Positions 25,764-34,866 of a DNA stretch of 64,000 nucleotides are shown here, piece after piece. Where the stretch lies: NCBI RefSeq assembly GCF_006442815.1, contig NZ_VFVL01000010.1:62001-126000 (forward strand), in the 5' to 3' direction. Source of the DNA: Mesorhizobium sp. B2-4-3. Lineage in GTDB: Bacteria > Pseudomonadota > Alphaproteobacteria > Rhizobiales > Rhizobiaceae. The notes below the pieces were generated by a model. That model saw only the letters and a list, made by a program, of their open reading frames with translations, was not told where the DNA came from and did no database searches. Both the position numbers and the translations under genes were made by a program. Position 1 is the stretch's first letter. Each line of letters starts with the position of its first letter.

Positions 25764-25784
25764 GCCATCGAAAATTCCGATGGC
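25764..25784. promoter_or_regulatory. Candidate LysR operator
   Basis: GCCATCG-N7-CGATGGC is a perfect 7-bp inverted repeat between the divergent binding-protein and LysR genes. It contains a T-N11-A core, ends 23 bp before the LysR ATG, and fits an autoregulatory LysR box. Confidence 0.55.
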
Positions 25785-25807
25785 GATCCATTGAAAGGCG
25801 AGGAACC

Positions 25808-26716
25808 ATGGAAACCGAGAATCTGCGCAGTTTCCTGGAAGTCGCGGCGCATGGCAGCTTCACCGTCGCCGCTCATCGGCTGAACCTCGCCCAGTCCACC
25901 GTCAGCGCGCGCATTCGCGGCCTCGAGGAACAGTTGGGCCGCAAGCTGTTCGTTCGCGACAGCGACGGCGTCACGCTGACGCCGGCCGGCCGGCAATTCC
26001 TGCCGCATGCCTCGACGATCACCCGCACCTGGGAGCAATCGCGCCAGGACATCGCCGTTCCCGATGGCTACGAGACATTGCTGAGGCTGACCGCGCCCGC
26101 CTATCTCTGGGACAGCATCACCTCGCCCTGGATCGACTGGATGCGGGCGGCGCGGCCGAACGTTGCGCTGCGTCTGGAAGGCAGTTTCCCCGACCTTGCG
26201 ATCGACCAGATGGCCGAAGGCCTGCTCGACATCTGCATCCTCTATTTGCCCAAGCCGCATCCCGGCATCGTCTATGAGACATTTGCTGTCGACCAGGTGG
26301 TCCTCGTCCAGCATGCCGAGCAGCCAGGATCGTGGACCGACAACTACATCCTGATGGACTGGGGGCTGGAATTCCGTATCGAGCACGACCGTGCCTTTGC
26401 CGGCATGGTGAAGCCGGCGATCTCGGCCGGGCTGGTGTTCATCGGCCTGCAGCACGTCCTGTCGCAGAAGGCGGCCGCTTACCTGCCGCTGAGCGCAGTG
26501 AGCTCGCATATCGCGCGCGGCGAGTTGAAGCGCGTGGAGGGCACGCCGGTGTTCCAGCGCCCGATCTATCTTGCCTATCCCGCCAATCCGGCATCGTCCG
26601 ATGCTCTCGACATTGCGCTGAAAGGCCTCCGCATGCTGGTCAAGGACTGGTTGGACGCAAGCGGATTTGCCGAGGGCGACCGCGCGCTCAGCATGGCGGA
26701 TGCACCCGTGCCCTGA
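25808..26716 (+). CDS. LysR-family transcriptional regulator
   Basis: A 302-residue LTTR. The winged helix-turn-helix is in residues 1-60 (METENLRSFLEVAAHGSFTV, STVSARIRGLEEQLGRKLFV) and a type-2 periplasmic-binding-like effector domain follows. The gene is divergent from binding-protein paralog 1 and convergent with the ABC ATPase gene, whose stop is only 6 bp away. It probably controls uptake of the same substrate. AAAGGCGAGG precedes the ATG. Confidence 0.88.
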   Translation: METENLRSFLEVAAHGSFTVAAHRLNLAQSTVSARIRGLEEQLGRKLFVRDSDGVTLTPAGRQFLPHASTITRTWEQSRQDIAVPDGYETLLRLTAPAYLWDSITSPWIDWMRAARPNVALRLEGSFPDLAIDQMAEGLLDICILYLPKPHPGIVYETFAVDQVVLVQHAEQPGSWTDNYILMDWGLEFRIEHDRAFAGMVKPAISAGLVFIGLQHVLSQKAAAYLPLSAVSSHIARGELKRVEGTPVFQRPIYLAYPANPASSDALDIALKGLRMLVKDWLDASGFAEGDRALSMADAPVP

Positions 26717-26722
26717 TTGCCG

Positions 26723-28756
26723 TCAGGCCGTCTCCATGGTCTTTGGCTTCTGCAGCTTCGCCAGTTCCGCATAGGGGATATGGCAGCGGATCGTGTGGCC
26801 CGGCTGTACCTCGGTCAGCTCCGGCTCCTGCGTCTCGCAGATCGCGCCGATCTTGCGTGGGCAGCGCGTGTGGAAGACGCAGCCCGTCGGCGGGTTGGCC
26901 GCGCTTGGGATCTCGCCGTCGAGACGGATGCGCAAGCTCTCGGTGCGGTCGAGTTTTGGAACCGCCGACAGCAGCGCTTCGGTGTAAGGATGGTGCGGGC
27001 CGGAAAACACCGCCTCCGACGGCCCGAACTCCATGATGCGGCCGAGATAGAGCACGGCGATCTTGTCGGAGAGATAGCGCACCACGCCAAGGTCATGCGA
27101 GATGAAGATATAGCTGACATCCTGCCTCGACTGCAGGTCGGCCAGAAGGTTGAGGATCGCCGCCTGCACCGAGACGTCGAGCGCCGAGGTCGGCTCGTCG
27201 CACACGACGATGCGCGGATCGCCGGCGAAGGCGCGCGCGATCGCCACGCGCTGCTTCAGCCCGCCCGACAGCTGCCGCGGCTTGACCGCGAGATGCCGGT
27301 CGGTGAGGCGCACCGAGCGGACAAGCTCTTCCAGGCGCGTATCCAGCGTCTTGCCGCTGAGCCCTCCCAGCCGCTTCAGGGCGCGGCTGAGGATATGCCG
27401 GATCGAATGCGATCGATTGAGCGCCGAGTCCGGATTCTGGAAGACGATCTGCACTGCCTTGACCTGGTCTTCCGAACGGCTGGCGAGCCGTGGCGCCAAC
27501 TGCTTGCCCTCGAGCTCGATCGAGCCGCCGTCGTCTGGTGCGATGAGGCCGAGCAGCAGCCTCGCGAAGGTGGTCTTGCCGCTGCCGGATTCGCCGACCA
27601 GGCCAAGAGTCTCGCCGGGCCTCAGGCTGACCGAGACGTCCTTCACCGCCCGCAGCGGACGGCCGTGGCTGGCATAGGTCTTGTTCAGCCCCTCGACCTG
27701 CAGCACCGGCGGCGCCTGCTTGGGTGCTGCGGCAGCGATCTCGGCGGGCGTGGCGCGCGGCAGCGACTGCGCCTTGTCATGATAGTGGCAGCGCGACAGC
27801 CGGCCGTCGCCGAGCTCGTAGAGTGGCGGCGGCTCGGCGCGACAGCGTTCGGTGGCCAAAGCGCAGCGGTCGGCGAAGGCGCAGCCGGCGATGGTGGCGC
27901 CGATGCCGGGCAGGAAGCCCGGAATGGTGTCGAGCCGGCCCTGGTCCTTGCGCTGGCCGCCGCGCGGCAGGCAGCGCAGCAGCGCCACCGTGTAAGGATG
28001 GCGCGGATCGTTGAAGACGTCCTTGGTCGAGCCTTCCTCGACCAGCATGCCGGCATAGAGCACGCCGACGCGGTCGCACATGTTGGAGACGACGGCGAGG
28101 TTGTGGCTGATGAACAGGATCGAGGCCGACAGCTCGCGCCGCAACTGGCCGATCAGGTCGAGTACCTCCGCCTCGACCGTGGCGTCGAGGCCCGTCGTCG
28201 GCTCGTCGAGGATCAGCATCGAAGGGTCGTTGGCCAAGGCCATGGCGATCGCCACGCGCTGCTGCATGCCGCCGGAAAGCTGATGCGGATAGCGCTGCAT
28301 GACGCTTGCCGGATCGGATATGCGCACCCGGTTCAGCATGGCGAGCGCCTTGTCTTGCGCCGCCTGTCCGGTGACGCCGGTAAGCTCGAAAATCTCGGTC
28401 AGCTGGCGACCGATGCGCAGCGACGGGTTCAGCGCCTTGCCGGGATCCTGATAGACCATCGACACGCTGTCGGCGCGGGCGCGCCGCAGCGCCTCGGCGT
28501 CGAGCTTCATCACATCCTTGCCGTCGAGCGCGATCGAGCCGCCGGTGATGGAACCGTTGCGCGGCAGATAGCGCACCACCGAAAGCGCCACAGTGGATTT
28601 GCCGCAGCCGGATTCGCCGACCAGCCCGTAGGCCTCGCCGGCCTTGATGGTCAGGTTGACGTTGCGCAGCACCGCGCGGTTGCGGCGGCCGACGCGATAG
28701 GCGACCGAGAGGTCCTTCAGCTCGAGCGCGTTGGCGGCTTGGCCAGGCTCAGTCAT
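26723..28756 (-). CDS. Dual ABC ATPase of Opp/Dpp type (fused DppD-DppF)
   Basis: A 677-residue fusion of two oligopeptide-type ATPases. Domain 1 has Walker A GESGCGKST and signature LSGGMQQRVAIAMAL; domain 2 has GESGSGKTT and LSGGLKQRVAIARAF. Each ends with the cysteine-rich oligopeptide/dipeptide C-terminal motif (CAFADRCALATERCR and CVFHTRCPRKIGAICET) that can carry an Fe-S cluster. The start is taken at 28756 (MTEPGQAA), overlapping the permease stop by 8 bp; an ATG at 28768 is possible. It energises the transporter formed with the two upstream permeases. Confidence 0.9.
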   Translation of the reverse strand: MTEPGQAANALELKDLSVAYRVGRRNRAVLRNVNLTIKAGEAYGLVGESGCGKSTVALSVVRYLPRNGSITGGSIALDGKDVMKLDAEALRRARADSVSMVYQDPGKALNPSLRIGRQLTEIFELTGVTGQAAQDKALAMLNRVRISDPASVMQRYPHQLSGGMQQRVAIAMALANDPSMLILDEPTTGLDATVEAEVLDLIGQLRRELSASILFISHNLAVVSNMCDRVGVLYAGMLVEEGSTKDVFNDPRHPYTVALLRCLPRGGQRKDQGRLDTIPGFLPGIGATIAGCAFADRCALATERCRAEPPPLYELGDGRLSRCHYHDKAQSLPRATPAEIAAAAPKQAPPVLQVEGLNKTYASHGRPLRAVKDVSVSLRPGETLGLVGESGSGKTTFARLLLGLIAPDDGGSIELEGKQLAPRLASRSEDQVKAVQIVFQNPDSALNRSHSIRHILSRALKRLGGLSGKTLDTRLEELVRSVRLTDRHLAVKPRQLSGGLKQRVAIARAFAGDPRIVVCDEPTSALDVSVQAAILNLLADLQSRQDVSYIFISHDLGVVRYLSDKIAVLYLGRIMEFGPSEAVFSGPHHPYTEALLSAVPKLDRTESLRIRLDGEIPSAANPPTGCVFHTRCPRKIGAICETQEPELTEVQPGHTIRCHIPYAELAKLQKPKTMETA

Positions 28757-29630
28757 TGAACGCTCCATGCACGCCGTCGGCCACCAGGTTGACGCCGATC
28801 ACCAGCGAGGCGATGGCCAAGGCATCGAACAGCACCGTCCACCAGAAGCCGCCGCCGATCATGCCGTAATTGGAGGAGATAGACAGGCCCCAGTCGGGCG
28901 AGGGCGGCTGGATGCCGAAGCCCATGAAGGAGAGCGTGGCCACCGCGAAGATGGCGTAGCCCAGCCGCACCGTCGTCTCGACCAGGATCGGCGGGATGAC
29001 GTTGGGCAGGATCTCGACGAACATGGTGTGCAGCGCGCCTTCGTGGCGCAGTTTTGCCGCGGCCACATAGTCGAGCTCGCGTTCGGCCAGCACCGCCGAG
29101 CGCACGGTGCGCGCGATGATCGGCGCGAAGCTCAGGCCGATGACGACGATGACGGTGATCTTGGACGTGCCGAGGGCAACGATGGCGAGCAGCGCGATGA
29201 TGACCACCGGGATCGCCATGAAGGCTTCCAGCACGCGGCTGACGATGTCGTCGACGATGCCGCGGAAATAGCCGATGACGAGGCCGAGCGCGGTGCCGGC
29301 GATGGTCGCAAGGATGGTGGCCAGCGGCGCCACCGTGAGGATGTCGCGCGAGCCGACGATGACGCGCGAGAACACATCGCGGCCGAGCTGGTCGGTGCCG
29401 AACCAGTGATCGGCCGCCGGTGGCGTGAGCGCGTTGATGATGTCGCTTGCCAGCGGATCGTAGGGAACGAAGTGCTGGCCGAACAGCGCGCAGACAACCC
29501 AGAACAACAGGATGAAAAGCCCGGTGAGGAACGTGCCGGACCTGGAGAGCGAATGCAGCACTTCGCCCCAGGGGCTGCGCTGTGCGGTGTGGGGCGCCGG
29601 CAGGCTGGCGGGGGTGTCTGTCGCGCTCAT
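28749..29630 (-). CDS. ABC permease, DppC type
   Basis: A 293-residue inner-membrane permease. The N-terminal OppC-like segment (GTFLTGLFILLFWVVCALFG) is followed by HWFGTDQLGRDVFSRVIVGS, a strong DppC hallmark, five further helices and the EAA loop ELDYVAAAKLRHEGALHTMF. Its ATG overlaps the stop of the DppB-type gene (ATGA at 29627-29630). It forms a heterodimer with that protein. Confidence 0.9.
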   Translation of the reverse strand: MSATDTPASLPAPHTAQRSPWGEVLHSLSRSGTFLTGLFILLFWVVCALFGQHFVPYDPLASDIINALTPPAADHWFGTDQLGRDVFSRVIVGSRDILTVAPLATILATIAGTALGLVIGYFRGIVDDIVSRVLEAFMAIPVVIIALLAIVALGTSKITVIVVIGLSFAPIIARTVRSAVLAERELDYVAAAKLRHEGALHTMFVEILPNVIPPILVETTVRLGYAIFAVATLSFMGFGIQPPSPDWGLSISSNYGMIGGGFWWTVLFDALAIASLVIGVNLVADGVHGAFND

Positions 29631-30580
29631 TGCTCTGCTCCCAGCCGGATACGCGGATTGAGCACGGAATAGAGGAAATCGGCGATCAAGGTCGCCACCG
29701 CATAGACGATGCCGATGGTGAGGATGCCGGCTTCGAGCATCGGGAAGTCCTTGCCGCGCGCGGCGGTGAAGATCAGCGAGCCGATGCCCTGATAGCGGAA
29801 CAGCGTCTCGATCACGACCAGGCCGCCGATGAGATAGCCGGTCTGGGTCGCGATCACGGTGATGGTCGGCAACAGCGCGTTGCGCAGCACATGGCGCCAG
29901 ATCACCGTTCGCCAGGGCAGGCCCTTCAGTACGGCGGTGCGCGTATAGTCGGAATCGAGCGCCTCGATCATGCCGGAGCGCGCCATGCGCGCGATATAGC
30001 CGAACAGCACCAGGAAAAGCGGCAGCGAGGGCAGGATGAGATAATAGAGCTGGGTGAAGAAGCCGGCGCCTTTCGGCCAGGCGGCGGCGATCGGCAGCCA
30101 GCGCAACCACACTCCGAAGATCAGGATCAGGATGATGCCGGTGACGAATTCCGGCAGCACCGTGACCGACAGGCCGCCGAGGCTAATGATGCGGTCGAGC
30201 GGTCGGTTGAAATTGAGCGCGGCGATCACCCCGCCCAGGATGCCGATCGGCACCACCAGCACGAAGGCGACCAGCGCCAGCTTCATCGAATTGCCCAAGG
30301 CATCGACGACGAACGGCGCCACCGGCGCGCGGAAGACATAGGAGGTGCCCATGTCGCCGTGCAGAAAATTCCAGATCCAGCTGCCATATTGGACGAGCAG
30401 CGGCCGGTCGACGCCGAGCGAATGGTTCAGCGCATCCACCGCGCGCTGGTCGGCGAACGGCCCAAGAATGGCCCGCCCGACATTGCCGGGCAGCACCTGG
30501 CCGCCAAGGAACACCATGACGCTGAGCAGGAACAGCGTGACGAGCGACAGTGCCAGGCGCCGGGCAAGGAAGAAGAGAAT
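29627..30580 (-). CDS. ABC permease, DppB type, with probable ATT start codon
   Basis: A DppB-family permease. The first ATG (30517) would begin MVFLGGQVLPG, inside the first transmembrane helix. Translation in frame upstream restores the missing helix (ILFFLARRLALSLVTLFLLS). The only good start site there is ATT at 30580, 8 nt after AGGAG; no ATG, GTG or TTG occurs in frame between 30580 and 30517. The rest is normal, with SWIWNFLHGDMGTSYVFRAP and EAA loop SDYTRTAVLKGLPWRTVIW. A start upstream of 30580, a sequencing error, or CTG initiation are alternatives. Confidence 0.85.
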   Translation of the reverse strand: MLFFLARRLALSLVTLFLLSVMVFLGGQVLPGNVGRAILGPFADQRAVDALNHSLGVDRPLLVQYGSWIWNFLHGDMGTSYVFRAPVAPFVVDALGNSMKLALVAFVLVVPIGILGGVIAALNFNRPLDRIISLGGLSVTVLPEFVTGIILILIFGVWLRWLPIAAAWPKGAGFFTQLYYLILPSLPLFLVLFGYIARMARSGMIEALDSDYTRTAVLKGLPWRTVIWRHVLRNALLPTITVIATQTGYLIGGLVVIETLFRYQGIGSLIFTAARGKDFPMLEAGILTIGIVYAVATLIADFLYSVLNPRIRLGAEQ

Positions 30581-30598
30581 GGCGAATACTCCTATTGG

Positions 30599-30624
30599 AG
30601 CCGGCTCTCCGTGGAGAGCCGGCT
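30599..30624 (-). terminator. Strong hairpin between binding-protein and permease genes
   Basis: AGCCGGCTCTCC-gt-GGAGAGCCGGCT is a perfect 12-bp inverted repeat 28 bp after the binding-protein stop. No T-run follows. It is probably a partial terminator or RNA-stabilising structure that raises binding-protein yield over the permeases. Confidence 0.6.
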
Positions 30625-30651
30625 AATTAGGATAGGCTTGTTCTCTGTCGT

Positions 30652-32313
30652 TCAGCCTTTCGACGCCTTGTCGAGGAACAGCTGCGACATGGCGGTGGGC
30701 TGCACGCCCGCCACGCCTTTCGCCGTCGCCGTCAGGTAGTCGTAGAAATAGCCGAAGATGACCGGCGTTTCCTCGAGCAGCAGCTTCTGGATCTTGCTGG
30801 CCGTGGCCTTCTGCGCCTCGAGGTCGAGGGCCGCGATATAGCTCGCCGCCATCTGGTCGTAGTCCTTGTTCTTGAAGTGGGCGGCATTCCAGGTGCCGTC
30901 GCTCTTCAAAGGCGCCGCAAGGTACACGTTGGGCACACCGCGGTGGCCGTAATCGGTGATGCCCATCGCCGAATCCAGCCAGTTCGACTTGCCGAACACC
31001 GCATCGCCGTAATAGGCGCCCTGGTCGAGGATGTTGAGCTCGAGCTCGATGCCGATTTCCTTGACCCAGTTCTGGATGAGCTGGGCATATTCCGGGATCT
31101 CCAGATAGCGCTCGGTGGTGAGCGTCATCTTGAAGCCCTGGCCGACCCCGGCCGCTTCCATCAGCTGCTTTGCCTGGGCGATGTCCTGCTTGCGCTGCGG
31201 CACGCTGGTGTCGGTCGAGGGGTAGACGGCGGCGAACGGGCTGTCGTTGCCGAGCGCCGAGCGTCCCTTCATCAGGCCGGCGGCGAGTTTCTCGCGGTCG
31301 AGACAGAGCGCGATGGCGCGGCGCACGCGGGCATCTTTCGTCGGGCCTTCGTCGCAATGCATATGCAGCTGCTGATGCGCGGACGACTTCAGGCTGATGA
31401 TGTCGACGTTGGGGTCGTTGAGCACGGCGACGCCCGCCAGCACCGGCATCTGGTTGATGATGTCGATCTGGCCGCCCTGCAGCGCCAGGATCTGCGGCTG
31501 GATGTCGGTGAAGAAGGTGAATTCGGTGCGGTCCGGCAGAGCCTTTTCGCCCCAGTAATCGTCGTTGCGCACGAAGGAGGCGCCGACCTTGGGCGTGTAT
31601 TTTTCGAGCTTGAACGGCCCGGTGCCGTCGAAGCTCTGTTCGTAGCCGCCCTTGTAGCTCGCCGGGATGATGACGGCGTTGTAGTTGTCGGACGACAGCA
31701 TGTAGGGGAAGTTGCCGTTCGGCGCATCGAGGTGGAATTCGACGGTGTAGTCGTCGACCTTCTTCGAGGCGCCCTTCTGCAGGATGCCGGTGAATACCGA
31801 CAGCGCGTTGGACGAGTTGGCCGGATCGGCGAGCCGGTCGATGCTGGCCACCACGTCGTCGGCCTTCATCTCGCCGCCCGAGTGGAATTTCACGCCCTTG
31901 CGCAGCTTGAAGGTCCACACCGTGCCGTCGGTGTTCGGCGACCAGCTTTCCGCCAGCGCCGGCTTCAGAACGAGGTCAGGACCGTCGACGCAGAGGAATT
32001 CCGCGACCTGTTGCATGACGAGCAGGCCACCGGCGTCGGCGATGGTGACCGGGTCGATCGCCGCCGCCGGCACGCTGCTGCCGACGCGGATGGTGGCGCC
32101 GGGCGCGCCGGCGCGAGCGAGCGAGGGTGCCGCGCCGAAGCCGGCGGCCATGCCGATGCGGCCGAGCAGCGGCAGCGACAGGCCGAGCAGGCTGCCGTGG
32201 CGCACGAATTCGCGGCGGCTGATGCGGCCGTCGATCAGGCCGTCGATGAGGTGGTTTTCGAGTGGCGTCCGGCCGCGCCGGAGGAGATCGAGAATGCGAT
32301 AGTTCTTGCTCAT
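30652..32313 (-). CDS. ABC substrate-binding protein, peptide/opine type (family 5), paralog 2
   Basis: A 553-residue periplasmic binding protein with a Tat-like signal (GRISRREFVRHG then LLGLSLPLLGRIGMAAGFG). SWSPNTDGTVWTFKLRKGVK and FHSGGEMKADDVVASIDRLA mark family 5. It is the cognate binding protein of the permease/ATPase set downstream and a close paralog of the protein at 24021-25679. I chose the ATG at 32313 because it places the twin-arginine motif near residue 33. The enolase-superfamily genes upstream suggest a hydroxylated amino acid or betaine-like ligand. Confidence 0.88.
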   Translation of the reverse strand: MSKNYRILDLLRRGRTPLENHLIDGLIDGRISRREFVRHGSLLGLSLPLLGRIGMAAGFGAAPSLARAGAPGATIRVGSSVPAAAIDPVTIADAGGLLVMQQVAEFLCVDGPDLVLKPALAESWSPNTDGTVWTFKLRKGVKFHSGGEMKADDVVASIDRLADPANSSNALSVFTGILQKGASKKVDDYTVEFHLDAPNGNFPYMLSSDNYNAVIIPASYKGGYEQSFDGTGPFKLEKYTPKVGASFVRNDDYWGEKALPDRTEFTFFTDIQPQILALQGGQIDIINQMPVLAGVAVLNDPNVDIISLKSSAHQQLHMHCDEGPTKDARVRRAIALCLDREKLAAGLMKGRSALGNDSPFAAVYPSTDTSVPQRKQDIAQAKQLMEAAGVGQGFKMTLTTERYLEIPEYAQLIQNWVKEIGIELELNILDQGAYYGDAVFGKSNWLDSAMGITDYGHRGVPNVYLAAPLKSDGTWNAAHFKNKDYDQMAASYIAALDLEAQKATASKIQKLLLEETPVIFGYFYDYLTATAKGVAGVQPTAMSQLFLDKASKG

Positions 32314-32550
32314 GGGTCTAAGCCCTTTCCCCAGTTGTTGTGGTTGACGGGTGCATTCCGGCAGACGAGTTCCGTGGAGTTCTCCGGTCCAGGCACTCAG
32401 TATCGGTCGATGTACAGTAGCATGCGGTTCCGACCGGTCCATCCGCTCCCTGCGACGGAAAAGTCAGATTTTCTTGATGGATTGTCTGTTGTCCGGGCGA
32501 CCCATGGTCGCCTTATTCCCGATAAGTCCTGCTTGCTTTTCGACATCCTC

Positions 32551-33735
32551 CTAATTCAGCGGCAATCTGCGGTAGGTCCCGGGCTTTTCCGGATCGTGAT
32601 ATTTGTTGCAGGGGCCGTTTTCGACGAAGTCGCGATGGCAGGCGGCAAGCCTTTCCCGCGACAGCGTTACCCCGAGGCCGTGGCCTTCAGGCACCCGTAC
32701 GACGTTGTTTTTCGGCGCGAACGGGCCTTCCTCGATGATGTCCATCGGCTGCATGCGAAACAGCGACTGGTTGGGCTCCCTGATCCAGCCGAGCGCCGCG
32801 CACAGATGCAGGTAGCAGGCGCTGCCGATGCCGGTGTCGCCGCTGTAGCACCAGTAATCGATGCCGGCATGCTCGCAGGCGCCGACGAAGCGCAGCATGC
32901 GGTTGATGCCGCCATGCGCCGTCGGGTTGCCCACGAAGGCGTCCGGCACCTTCAGCTCCATGGCGCGGGCAATGTCGATGTTGTGGGTCGAGAACGGGAT
33001 CGAGGTGTGGCGGCGAAGCTCGCGCATCTCCTCGATGGTCGCCACCGGATCCTCCCAGTTGCGCACGCCGAGCTCTTCCAGCGGCCGTGCCAATTGCCTG
33101 GCGGTCGCCAGCGAATAGGCCTGGTTGGAATCGATGCGGATCATCGCATCGTCGCCAAGCTTCTCGCGGATGAGCTCGACCATCTTCAGCGAAACTTTCG
33201 GATCGTGCGTCGAGAACTTGCCCTCGAAGAAGGTCGTGCCGTGGCGCTCGTTGAGCTCGACGCAGTAGTCGGCGACGTCTTCCGGCGTCTTTTCGCCCTT
33301 CACCCTCGCTCCGGCGCCGCGCAGCGAGAAATAATCGGTGAAGGGGATTTCCTTGCGCACCGCCCCGCCGAGCAACTGATAGAGCGGCTGCTTCCAGGCC
33401 TTGCCGCGCAGGTCCCACAGCGCCATCTCGATGGCGCCGAAGGCCATGATGCGGGTGCGGTCGTTGATCGATTGCACGCCGCTCCAGAAGGGCAGGCAGA
33501 CTTCCTCCGCCCCGGCGATGTCGAAAGCATCACGCCCGGCAAGCCTCGGCGCCAGCACGTCGTTGATGACGGCGGCCGCGCCTGGCGTCGGTGCCTCGCC
33601 GATGCCGACAAGTCCGTCCTCGGTCTCGACCTCGACGATGGTCGGCGAGAAGCCGTCGAGCTCGCCGAAGACCCAGACATAAGGGGCCTCCAGCCTGTAG
33701 TTGATCGGTGTTGCCTTGACGCGCCTGATCTTCAT
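32551..33735 (-). CDS. Enolase-superfamily enzyme, glucarate dehydratase-like subgroup
   Basis: A 394-residue mandelate racemase/muconate lactonizing family protein. Likely metal and catalytic residues are Lys173 (TTFFEGKFSTHD), Asp202 (IRIDSNQAY), Glu228 (NWEDPV) and Asn252 (STHNID). The Asn third ligand and SNQAY are features of the glucarate dehydratase side of the family, but the first Lys of the usual KxK is Glu171. It probably dehydrates an acid sugar or hydroxy acid. It starts 1 bp after the stop of the next enolase-like gene, so the pair is one operon. Confidence 0.82.
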   Translation of the reverse strand: MKIRRVKATPINYRLEAPYVWVFGELDGFSPTIVEVETEDGLVGIGEAPTPGAAAVINDVLAPRLAGRDAFDIAGAEEVCLPFWSGVQSINDRTRIMAFGAIEMALWDLRGKAWKQPLYQLLGGAVRKEIPFTDYFSLRGAGARVKGEKTPEDVADYCVELNERHGTTFFEGKFSTHDPKVSLKMVELIREKLGDDAMIRIDSNQAYSLATARQLARPLEELGVRNWEDPVATIEEMRELRRHTSIPFSTHNIDIARAMELKVPDAFVGNPTAHGGINRMLRFVGACEHAGIDYWCYSGDTGIGSACYLHLCAALGWIREPNQSLFRMQPMDIIEEGPFAPKNNVVRVPEGHGLGVTLSRERLAACHRDFVENGPCNKYHDPEKPGTYRRLPLN

Positions 33736-33736
33736 T

Positions 33737-34840
33737 TCAGCCGATCTCGAAGAAGGGTTCGCCGAGCAGGCCAGGGTCGACATCGATACCGAGGCCGGGG
33801 CCGTCGGGAACGCCCATATGGCTGCCGGTCACCGGCGGCGCATTCCTGGCCGTGCGCACCGTCACCCATTCGTGGAAAGCGATCGCATGCAGCCGGCGTT
33901 CTTGCGGCGTCGACAGCGACAGATGCGCCATGGCCGCGGTGTCGATCTCGGCGCCGCCGGTATCCTCGACCGTGATCATGAAGCCGAGATCGACGGCGAC
34001 GTCGCGGATCAGCCTTGTCTGCGTCACGCCGCCCAAGCGCGAAATCTTCAGCGTCAAACCGTCGGCAGCACCCCTGCGGTGGATCTCCAGCATCTCGCCC
34101 AGCGAGGTGACGGATTCGTCCAGCACCATCGGCTTGTCGAGCATGCGGCGCACCGACATGTTCTCCTCGATGGTCGTGCAGGGTTGCTCGAACGTGTAGT
34201 CGATGCCGCGCGTGGCGTCGGCGAACTGCCGCGCCTGGTAAGGCGTCCAGCCGGCATTGGCGTCGCAGAAGATCACCGTGCCCTTCGGCACCGCCGAGGC
34301 GACCGCCGTCACCCGCTCGATGTCGTCATGCACATTGCCGCCGACCTTGACCTGCAGGCGCCGGCACCCTTCGGCGATGATCCGCTTGGCCAGCGTCGCC
34401 ATCTGGTCGAGCGTGCCGTGGGTGACGACCCGGTAGGTCTCCGCCATGTCGCTCTCGCGCCCGCCGAGCATCGTCACCAGCGGCACGTCGGCCGCGCGGG
34501 CGGCGAGATCCCAGCACGCCATGTCAAGCGCCGACTTGATGTAGGGATGGCCCTTGAACACCGTGTCCATCAGCCGGCCAATGCCCGCCAGCCCGCGCGG
34601 ATCCTGGCCGATGAGATGCGGCGCGATCTCCGGCACGCCCGCGCGTGTTCCCGCCGGAAACGCGGCCGAATAGAAATTGCCGAGCGGCGCCATCTCGCCC
34701 CATCCGGTCACGCCGCTGTCCGACGCGATGGCGACGATCACCGCGTCGAAGCAGTCGGCAACGCGTCCCTTGGACATGCGGTAAGGCCCATCCACGAAGG
34801 GCTGGACGACATGATAGGCCTTGACGCTCTTGATCTTCAC
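33737..34840 (-). CDS. Enolase-superfamily racemase/dehydratase, hydroxyproline-type candidate
   Basis: A 367-residue mandelate racemase/muconate lactonizing family enzyme. Catalytic layout: Lys165 in LQVKVGG, metal ligands Asp193 (FCDANAGW), Glu218 (TFEQPC) and Asp241 (VLDESV), and the opposing base Lys265 (LTLKISRLGG). Two facing lysines support 1,1-proton transfer. The FEQPC motif resembles cis-3-hydroxyproline dehydratases and hydroxyproline-betaine epimerases. The upstream GntR gene and downstream ABC transporter support a catabolic role for an imported imino acid or betaine; the exact substrate is not proved. Confidence 0.82.
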   Translation of the reverse strand: MKIKSVKAYHVVQPFVDGPYRMSKGRVADCFDAVIVAIASDSGVTGWGEMAPLGNFYSAAFPAGTRAGVPEIAPHLIGQDPRGLAGIGRLMDTVFKGHPYIKSALDMACWDLAARAADVPLVTMLGGRESDMAETYRVVTHGTLDQMATLAKRIIAEGCRRLQVKVGGNVHDDIERVTAVASAVPKGTVIFCDANAGWTPYQARQFADATRGIDYTFEQPCTTIEENMSVRRMLDKPMVLDESVTSLGEMLEIHRRGAADGLTLKISRLGGVTQTRLIRDVAVDLGFMITVEDTGGAEIDTAAMAHLSLSTPQERRLHAIAFHEWVTVRTARNAPPVTGSHMGVPDGPGLGIDVDPGLLGEPFFEIG

Positions 34841-34866
34841 GTTCGTGTCCGTTGTCCGTATGTCTG

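Noticed and set aside
30877..33975. 1032-codon plus-strand open frame across a binding protein and an enolase
   Set aside because: It spans two well-supported minus-strand genes and the gap between them; its composition (Arg-, Ala- and Asp-rich, no motif) is that of an antisense shadow.
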